From: Chloroflexota bacterium
Lineage (GTDB): Bacteria; Chloroflexota; Dehalococcoidia; DSGV01
NCBI GenBank assembly: GCA_021787985.1
Contig: JAJYLG010000026.1
Coordinates: 1 to 39,078 of the forward strand
Reading direction: 5' to 3'
Length of the DNA stretch: 39,078 nucleotides
Shown in pieces: positions 33,845-39,078 of the stretch. The position numbers and the translations under genes were made by a program. Under the pieces are notes generated by a model. It was not told the origin of the DNA. It saw nothing but the letters and a program-made list of their open reading frames with translations, and searched no databases. Numbering within the stretch: the first letter of the stretch is position 1; every line of letters starts with the position of its first letter.

Positions 33845-34837
33845 TCACTCCGCTGGGGGACGGCGGAACCGCCGCGACCCTGCCTGCAGGCCGGGGAGGA
33901 GGCCGCTCGGCAGGAACAGCATGATCAGCACCAGGATCACCGCATAGACGACCGTCTCGAGAACGACCGGCGCGCGGGCGGGCAGGCCGGGGTGGGTGGC
34001 GAGCTGCTGGAGGCCCTGCGTCAGCAACTGGATCACCACGGTGCCGACGAGCGCGCCCCAGACGGAGCCCAGTCCGCCGATGACGACCATGATCAGGAAG
34101 AGGATCGAGAGCTGGACGCCGAAGCCGTCGGGTGAGATGTAGCCGAGGTAGCTCGCGTACAGCCCGCCGGCCAGGCCGGCCAGCGCGGCAGCCAGGGCGA
34201 ACAGGTGCAGCCGGTAGAGCGGCACCGCCACTCCCAGCGACTCGGCGGCTTCCTCGTTTTCGGCCAGGGCCCGCAACGCGCGGCCGGGGCGTGAGTGCAC
34301 GAGGAAGTGGGCCAGGACCAGCGTCAGCAGCGCCACGACCCAGGCGAGGAAGTAGAAGGCGCGGCCGCTAAGGCCGACGCCCGCGACGCTCAACGCCGGG
34401 ATGCCGCTGATCCCGATCGGCCCGCCGGTGAGGCCAGAGAGGTTCTGGAGGAGAACGGTGACCAGGATGGCGAACGCCAGCGTCGCGATGGCGAGGTGAT
34501 GACCGCGCAGCCGCAGGAGCGGGAGGCCGATGACGTAGCCGGCCAGCGCCGCGACCAGCGGTGCGAGGATCACCGCCGGCAGGATGGGCATGCCGTGGCG
34601 TGCCGCCAGGATGCCCGTGGTGTAGGCGCCGAGCGCCATGAACCCGCCCTGGCCGAGCGAGATCTGGCCGCCGAACCCCATCAGCAGCGTCAGCCCAACT
34701 GCGACCATCGCATACAACGCGGTGAAGACGGCGATGTCGCGTTGGTAGGGGGCCAGGCCGTAGGAGAGCAGGACCACCGCGAGCGCGACACCCGCGCAGA
34801 AGGCGAGCAGCCGGTAGCGGCGCAGCCGGCGAGTCAT
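33845..34837 (-). CDS. livM: Liv-type ABC transporter permease (LivM family), second operon
   Basis: 330-aa membrane protein. LivM features: ALYAMVAVGLTLLMGFGGQISLGQGGFMALGAY, LRLRGHHLAIATLAFA, ALAENEEAAESLGV and VIGGLGSVWGALVGTVV. Overlaps livH by ATGA. Last gene of the second operon, whose order (SBP-livG-livF-livH-livM) differs from the first (SBP-livH-livM-livG-livF). Low similarity to the first LivM indicates separate origins and probably another ligand. Confidence 0.93.
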   Translation of the reverse strand: MTRRLRRYRLLAFCAGVALAVVLLSYGLAPYQRDIAVFTALYAMVAVGLTLLMGFGGQISLGQGGFMALGAYTTGILAARHGMPILPAVILAPLVAALAGYVIGLPLLRLRGHHLAIATLAFAILVTVLLQNLSGLTGGPIGISGIPALSVAGVGLSGRAFYFLAWVVALLTLVLAHFLVHSRPGRALRALAENEEAAESLGVAVPLYRLHLFALAAALAGLAGGLYASYLGYISPDGFGVQLSILFLIMVVIGGLGSVWGALVGTVVIQLLTQGLQQLATHPGLPARAPVVLETVVYAVILVLIMLFLPSGLLPGLQAGSRRFRRPPAE

Positions 34838-35682
34838 CGTACGAACAGCCCCCGCGGTCGCGCTACCAGCAGAATGACCATGAGCAGGAGCGCAACACCG
34901 GTCTGGTAGGCCGGATTGAAGTAACCGGCGACGAGCTGCTCGAGAATGCCGATCACCAGGCCGCCCGCCATGGCGCCCGCCGGACTGACCAGGCCACCGA
35001 AGATGGCGGCGGTGAAGCCGCTGACGGCGATGCCCACGTCCGAGTTGTAGGTGACGGGGGTCATCGGGGTGGTGACGACACCGGCCATGGCGGAGCTCAT
35101 GGCGGAGAGCGCGAAGGCGAGCAGGGCCATCGCCCGCACGTCGATGCCGACGAGCAGGCCGGCGCGGCGGTTGAGCGAGCAGGCGGTGAGGGCCTTGCCC
35201 AGATAGGTCCGGCCGAAGAACCCCTGCAGCAAGAGAAACGCGGCCACGGCGACGACCACCACCATCACCTGCTGGGGGAGGACGGCGGCGCCCAGGACGG
35301 TGAAGGCGCGCGAGCCGACGCCGTGAAAGGAGACGGGGATGTCACCCCAGGCCAGCAGCGCGACTCCCTCGGTGAGGATGCTGAGCCCGAGCGTAATCAT
35401 TAGCGAGGCGAGGATCGTGGAGCGGTGGGTACCCAACGCGATCACGCCGAAGCAGACGCCGACCAGTCCAACGATGGCACAGGCCACCAGAGCCGCCAGC
35501 AGGCCGTTCATCTCCGCGGCCAGTAGACTGGACATAACGAACCCACCCAGGATCGCGAACGCCCCCTGCGCGAAGTTGACGATGCCGGTCACCCGGTAGA
35601 TGGCGACGAAGCCCAGGCCGATAAGGCCGAACGCCGCCCCCACAGCGATGCCCGAAAGCAGGTACTGCAGCAGGCTGCTCAT
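34834..35682 (-). CDS. livH: Liv-type ABC transporter permease (LivH family), second operon
   Basis: 282-aa membrane protein. GAAFGLIGLGFVAIYRVTGIVNFAQGAFAILGGF, CSLNRRAGLLVGIDVRAMALLAFALSA and AIFGGLVSPAGAMAGGLVIG are LivH hallmarks. ATG at 35682 overlaps the livF stop, and its own stop overlaps livM (both ATGA). Confidence 0.93.
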   Translation of the reverse strand: MSSLLQYLLSGIAVGAAFGLIGLGFVAIYRVTGIVNFAQGAFAILGGFVMSSLLAAEMNGLLAALVACAIVGLVGVCFGVIALGTHRSTILASLMITLGLSILTEGVALLAWGDIPVSFHGVGSRAFTVLGAAVLPQQVMVVVVAVAAFLLLQGFFGRTYLGKALTACSLNRRAGLLVGIDVRAMALLAFALSAMSSAMAGVVTTPMTPVTYNSDVGIAVSGFTAAIFGGLVSPAGAMAGGLVIGILEQLVAGYFNPAYQTGVALLLMVILLVARPRGLFVR

Positions 35683-36461
35683 GGCGAGTGCACCGTATCC
35701 GCGGACCGGCGAGGGCCGCCCAGGTAGGCCTGCACCAGGTCGGGTTGAGCTCGCAGCGCTCCGGGGGTCCCATGGGCGCGCACGCGGCCGGACTCGAGGA
35801 CGTACACGCGGTCGGCCAGGGAGAGTGCCAGCCCCGCATTCTGCTCGATGAGCACGAGCGTCAGGCCGGCACGGCGCAGCGCCTGGAGGTGCACGACGAT
35901 GTCGCGCACCACCAGCGGCGCCAGCCCCAGCGACAGCTCATCCACCAGCAGGAGCTGCGGCTGTGCCATCAGCGCACGGCCGATGGCGAGCATCTGCTGC
36001 TCACCGCCGGAGAGCGTGCCGGCCGGCCGGCTGCGACACGCCGCCAGGCGCGGAAACAGGTCGTTGACCTGGCCCAGCGTGTGCTGCAGCGCGCGACGAT
36101 CGCGCCACAGGCGCGGGTAGCCGTCGAATAGCCACGACGAGCGGAAGAAGCGACTGTAGGCGCCCAGACGCAGGTTGTCCTCCACCGAGAGGTCGCCGAA
36201 GACCTGGCGGCCCTCCGGTACCTGGCTGATGCCGCGGCGCACTACCGCGGCAGGCGAGGCACCATCGATGCGCCGGTCACCAAAACGGATCTCCCCCTGC
36301 TCGGGCCGCAGGAGGCCGCTGATGGTGTTGACCAGGGTCGTCTTGCCGGCACCGTTGGGGCCGATGACCGCCACCCACTCGCCGGGCTGCACCTCGAGCG
36401 AGACGCCCTGCAGGGCGCGAATACGCCCGTAGCTGACGACCACGTCCCGCACGCTCAACAC
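35679..36461 (-). CDS. livF: Liv-type ABC transporter ATPase (LivF family), second operon
   Basis: 260 aa. Walker A GPNGAGKT, SQVPEGRQVFGDLSVEDNLRLGAY, signature LSGGEQQM, Walker B LLLVDE. An insertion of about ten residues (FFRSSWLFDGYPRLW) follows the Q-loop region. The start is GTG at 36461, 3 nt after the livG stop; a TTG one codon later is also possible. Confidence 0.92.
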   Translation of the reverse strand: MLSVRDVVVSYGRIRALQGVSLEVQPGEWVAVIGPNGAGKTTLVNTISGLLRPEQGEIRFGDRRIDGASPAAVVRRGISQVPEGRQVFGDLSVEDNLRLGAYSRFFRSSWLFDGYPRLWRDRRALQHTLGQVNDLFPRLAACRSRPAGTLSGGEQQMLAIGRALMAQPQLLLVDELSLGLAPLVVRDIVVHLQALRRAGLTLVLIEQNAGLALSLADRVYVLESGRVRAHGTPGALRAQPDLVQAYLGGPRRSADTVHSP

Positions 36462-36464
36462 GGC

Positions 36465-37283
36465 TCAGGCTTCCGCCAACGACTCGTCGCCCAGGTAGGC
36501 GGCGATGACGCGCGGGTCCGCTTGCACCTGCTCTGGCGGCCCCACGGCGATCAGCCGCCCGTTCTCCAGCACCGCCACGCGGTCGGCCAACACCATGACC
36601 AGCGCGACGTCATGCTCGATCAGCACGACGGTGACGCCATCGCGGCGGATGTCCGCCAACAGATCGGCCAGGCGCGCGCGCTCGGCGGCCGTCAGCCCGG
36701 CGGCCGGCTCGTCCAGGAGGAGCAAGCGCGGCCCCGTCGCCAGCGCCCGCGCGATAGCGAGCGTGCGCTGCACGCCGAAGGGAAGGAAGCCGGCCGGGCG
36801 CTGGGCGTGTGTCGCCAGACCGACCCGCGTCAGCAGCCGCTGCGCCCGCTCCCGTGTCCAACGCTCTTCGCGGTGGTGACGGGGCAAGCGCAGCACCGCG
36901 TCCACGAAACCGTGCTGTGTGCGCGGGTGGCACCCGACCATCACGTTCTCCAGGGCGGTCATCGTTGGGAAGAGCCGCACGTCCTGGAAGCAGAACGCGA
37001 TCCCCGTCGTCGCCCGCCGGTAGGCGGGCAGGTGGGCCACCGGCCGGCCGGCGAACCACACCTGCCCGCGATCGGGGCGCAGGAAGCCGCTGACCACCTT
37101 GAACAGCGTGCTCTTGCCCGCCCCGTTGGGGCCGATGATACCCAGCAGCTCGCCCTCATGTACTTCCAGCGTGACGTTGTCCAGGGCGTGCACGCCGCCG
37201 AACGCCCGGCTGACGCCTGCGACGCGCAGCAGGGCCTGCTCCGCCTGGAGCGCCGTCCGACCGTCCAGTACCTGGGGCAGCAT
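36465..37283 (-). CDS. livG: Liv-type ABC transporter ATPase (LivG family), second operon
   Basis: 272 aa. Walker A GPNGAGKS, GIAFCFQDVRLFPTMTALENVMVG, degenerate signature LPFGVQRTLAIARAL (usual in LivG), Walker B LLLLDEPAAGL. The first 20 residues precede the ABC core and are not conserved. ATG at 37283, 5 nt after the binding-protein stop, with a poor SD, so translation is probably coupled. Confidence 0.92.
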   Translation of the reverse strand: MLPQVLDGRTALQAEQALLRVAGVSRAFGGVHALDNVTLEVHEGELLGIIGPNGAGKSTLFKVVSGFLRPDRGQVWFAGRPVAHLPAYRRATTGIAFCFQDVRLFPTMTALENVMVGCHPRTQHGFVDAVLRLPRHHREERWTRERAQRLLTRVGLATHAQRPAGFLPFGVQRTLAIARALATGPRLLLLDEPAAGLTAAERARLADLLADIRRDGVTVVLIEHDVALVMVLADRVAVLENGRLIAVGPPEQVQADPRVIAAYLGDESLAEA

Positions 37284-37288
37284 GCTTG

Positions 37289-38509
37289 CTACTTTCCGTT
37301 CTTGCTGAAGTTCGTCGGCACCATCTGCCCGTTCTGCACGCGTGCGACCCACACCGCATCCGGACCCAGCCCGGCGTGGTTTGTCGCCGAGTAGTGGTAG
37401 GTGCCGTCGGTGCTCACGAACGTCGTCTGCTCCAGTTGCTTCTGGATCGCCTGTGGGTTCGTCCCAACCTTCGCGATGGCGTTCAGAATCATGTGGATCG
37501 CGCCATACGCGTCGTAGGCAAACTCGGCCGGCGCTCCATTGTAGGCCGCCTCGTACGCCTTGTCGAAGGCCAGGATGACGGACTTCGATGGGTTGCCGTC
37601 CGGCAGGTACTGGCCCATCGCACCCAGGCTGGTGCCGACGATCACGCCGTCGGCCGCGCTGCCGGCCGGCTTGATGTAGAGCGGAGACGCCTGCGCGTGG
37701 CTGAACAGCAGCGGGATGGTCAGCCCGAGCTGGCGGAACTCCTTCGTGATCGTCACCGCCGGCGGGCCGGCCCCCCACGAGATCAGCGCCTGCGCGCCCG
37801 AATTCTTGACGTGAGTCAGCCCTGGGACGAAGCTCGTCGCCGTGATGTCGTACGGCTCCTCGTCGACCACGGTCAGGCCGTACTTCCCCGCGTCACGCTT
37901 GATCGCGTCCCAGCCGGCCTTCCCGAACTCGGTCGTGTCGTGGATCACCGCGATCTTGGTGAGCCCCTTGGCCTGGAGGTAGGCCATCAGCTTGTCGGCG
38001 ACGATGCCAGCCGTCGGTGGGGCCATGAAGATGTAGGGACGAACCGGGTTCACCTGCGAGTCCGACGCGCAGGTGGTGATCATCGGGATCTTGGCTGCCT
38101 CAACGGCGTCCAGGACCGCCAGGCAGTTGGAGCTGAACACCGGCCCGACGATCGCCGACACTCCTGAGCTGATGAGCTGCCGCGCCACGACCGCCGCCTG
38201 CGTCGGGTTGCTCTGGTCGTCCAGGATCTGCACATCCACCTTGCGGCCGTTGACACCGCCGGCCTTGTTCACCTGGTCGACGATCAGTTGCACCGCGTTG
38301 CGGTCGAATTGGCCGAGCACGCTAAAGTTCCCAGTCAGCGAGGTGATCATGCCGAGCTTGATGGGTTCGGTGCTGGTCGCCGCGCTGGTGGGCGAGGTCG
38401 CTGCCTGCGAGGTCGCCGTGGGGGTGGCCTTGCTCTTGCTGCCGCACCCGGCGATGAGCATTGCCACGAGCGCCAGCGCCCCGATCGCTAAAGTGGCTAG
38501 ACGCCGCAT
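37289..38509 (-). CDS. ABC transporter substrate-binding lipoprotein, second operon
   Basis: 406 aa. Lipobox LIAGC with Cys22, a Thr/Ser/Ala-rich tether (to about 49), then the type I binding fold beginning PIKLGMITSLTGNFSVLGQF. Motifs include LDDQSNPTQAAVVARQLI, AIVGPVFSSNCLAVL, ITTCASDSQVNP and HDTTEFGKAGWDAIK. ATG at 38509 with GGGGAG at 8 nt. First gene of the second Liv operon. Unlike the first operon no hairpin separates it from the next gene. Ligand unknown; the difference from the first binding protein suggests a different substrate. Confidence 0.93.
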   Translation of the reverse strand: MRRLATLAIGALALVAMLIAGCGSKSKATPTATSQAATSPTSAATSTEPIKLGMITSLTGNFSVLGQFDRNAVQLIVDQVNKAGGVNGRKVDVQILDDQSNPTQAAVVARQLISSGVSAIVGPVFSSNCLAVLDAVEAAKIPMITTCASDSQVNPVRPYIFMAPPTAGIVADKLMAYLQAKGLTKIAVIHDTTEFGKAGWDAIKRDAGKYGLTVVDEEPYDITATSFVPGLTHVKNSGAQALISWGAGPPAVTITKEFRQLGLTIPLLFSHAQASPLYIKPAGSAADGVIVGTSLGAMGQYLPDGNPSKSVILAFDKAYEAAYNGAPAEFAYDAYGAIHMILNAIAKVGTNPQAIQKQLEQTTFVSTDGTYHYSATNHAGLGPDAVWVARVQNGQMVPTNFSKNGK

Positions 38510-38974
38510 TGCTGCTTCTCCCCCTGTGTCATCGAATCGATGCGCGATCGAACGCGAGTATCGGTCATCGTCGGCGCATTCTGGCCTCCTCAACAGGGCG
38601 CCGGCCGGAGAGACGAAACCCCTCCAGGGGACCGCTCCCACCCGACCGGTCGGACGGCTACGCCAGCGTAGGATCTGCGCCGGGTCTCGGCGCGCGATGC
38701 AACTGCATCATTTCTCTGACGGCCGGTCGGCCGATGGTGTACCACCCCGGCTCCCGCTCCGGCGCATCGCCGCTTGCGCCGTCCGTCCGAGGCGGACTCG
38801 TGCAGCGGCCGGTGTACCGCGGAGTGTGGAATCCGGGAGGGCGAGGAGTCGCGCGAGGGGCCGAACGGCCTACCGTTGTGGGGTGGCGCCCCACGCGTCA
38901 TCCGGCGCCTGCCCGGCGGCCGCGCGCGCACGGTCACGTTACATTAGATGCGAAGTGAACCATCGGAGGATGCC
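38510..38974. other. Divergent intergenic region, no gene seen
   Basis: About 465 nt between the second Liv operon and the lipoprotein gene at the window end. It holds palindromes CCGACCGGTCGG (38642-38653), GATGCA-AC-TGCATC (38696-38709) and GGCCG-GT-CGGCC (38721-38732), candidates for operators. On the minus strand GGGTGGTAC (about 38747-38739) resembles a T-box core but lacks the ACCGCG part. On the plus strand TACATT (38940-38945) could be the -10 for the next gene. Open frames are GC-driven and not convincing. Confidence 0.5.
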
Positions 38975-39078
38975 GTGCGTCCCATCGCCGTGGCAATCCC
39001 TCTCCTCGCCATCGGCCTGCTGGTGGCGGCCTGTGGCGGGGGCGTGAAGCCGCTGGCCACCGCCCCACCGGCGGACGC
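38975..39078 (+). CDS. Lipoprotein, N-terminal part (runs off window)
   Basis: 34 codons are visible. The GTG at 38975 follows GGAGG by 5 nt. The product starts with a lipoprotein signal (hydrophobic stretch PIAVAIPLLAIGLLVAAC, Cys20 in LVAAC), then GGGVKPLATAPPADA. The rest lies beyond the window end, so the family cannot be told. An overlapping ATG frame at 38970 stops at 39047 and lacks signal-peptide character. Confidence 0.7.
   Translation, partial: MRPIAVAIPLLAIGLLVAACGGGVKPLATAPPAD

Noticed and set aside
38736-38824. T-box-like sequences: GGGTGGTAC on the minus strand and GGTGTACCGCGG on the plus strand
   Set aside because: The first lacks the ACCGCG half, the second lacks the full TGGNACC bulge, and no stem I with loop E was found next to either.

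Overview
The window is a GC-rich bacterial chromosome segment with densely packed, mostly co-directional genes, many joined by 1-8 nt start/stop overlaps (ATGA, TAATG, TGATG, GTGACTGA). The gene set points to a Chloroflexota-like organism: an ileS operon behind a T-box leader, two Liv-type ABC transporters with lipoprotein binding proteins, a CxxC-x17-CxxC zinc-ribbon protein, a RodZ-like HTH-membrane-PASTA protein, an AmaP/Asp23-like membrane protein, the dnaJ-prmA pair and a Gram-positive-type LexA box. The phylum is an inference; there is no rRNA or tRNA here. No CRISPR array, transposase or phage gene was seen.

Layout. 1-126: palindromes and a terminator. 127-2806: proB, diverging from a YihY/BrkB membrane protein, then an unrecognised coiled-coil/winged-helix gene with a strong promoter. 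2811-7813 (minus): an isoleucine-type T-box leader driving a DinB-like gene, ileS and a metallo-beta-lactamase-fold hydrolase. 7918-12661 (minus): a complete Liv operon. 12808-13513: two small minus-strand genes. 13648-18035 (plus): rpsT, a zinc alcohol dehydrogenase, the RodZ-like protein, rimO and an alpha/beta hydrolase. 18105-26381: an accessory sulfur/respiration module. 26402-29210 (minus): mtaB, an AmaP-like gene, scpB and a DUF503 gene. 29263-30832: paralogous lipoproteins, a tiny zinc-ribbon gene and a LexA box. 30853-33732 (plus): dnaJ, prmA and a methyltransferase. 33845-38509 (minus): a second Liv operon. 38975-end: the start of a lipoprotein gene.

The most unusual part is 18.1-26.4 kb. 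A Tat-exported molybdopterin oxidoreductase, an NrfD-type membrane subunit and a four-cluster ferredoxin subunit, in the order B-C-A of tetrathionate reductase operons, lie beside a DsrE-family protein, TusA and an unknown two-helix membrane protein, all on the minus strand. On both sides sit plus-strand paralogous genes for 40-residue proteins (18212-18334 and 26197-26319; 23 of 40 residues identical, no gaps). Each copy has the same promoter, TTGTGA-N17-TACGST, in which the -35 and spacer form a CRP/FNR-like palindrome, plus a similar leader, the same SD spacing, a conserved box after the stop codon and a terminator hairpin. A third, perfect palindrome of the same type lies upstream of dsrE. 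I do not recognise the small protein; a redox- or sulfur-responsive regulon is the working hypothesis.

Other points of note are the T-box in front of a gene other than ileS, an intrinsic terminator in the ferredoxin-subunit leader that could be an attenuator, and a stand-alone 39-residue zinc ribbon resembling the C-terminal tail of B12-dependent ribonucleotide reductase, behind a LexA-type box and partly duplicated next to duplicated lipoprotein genes.
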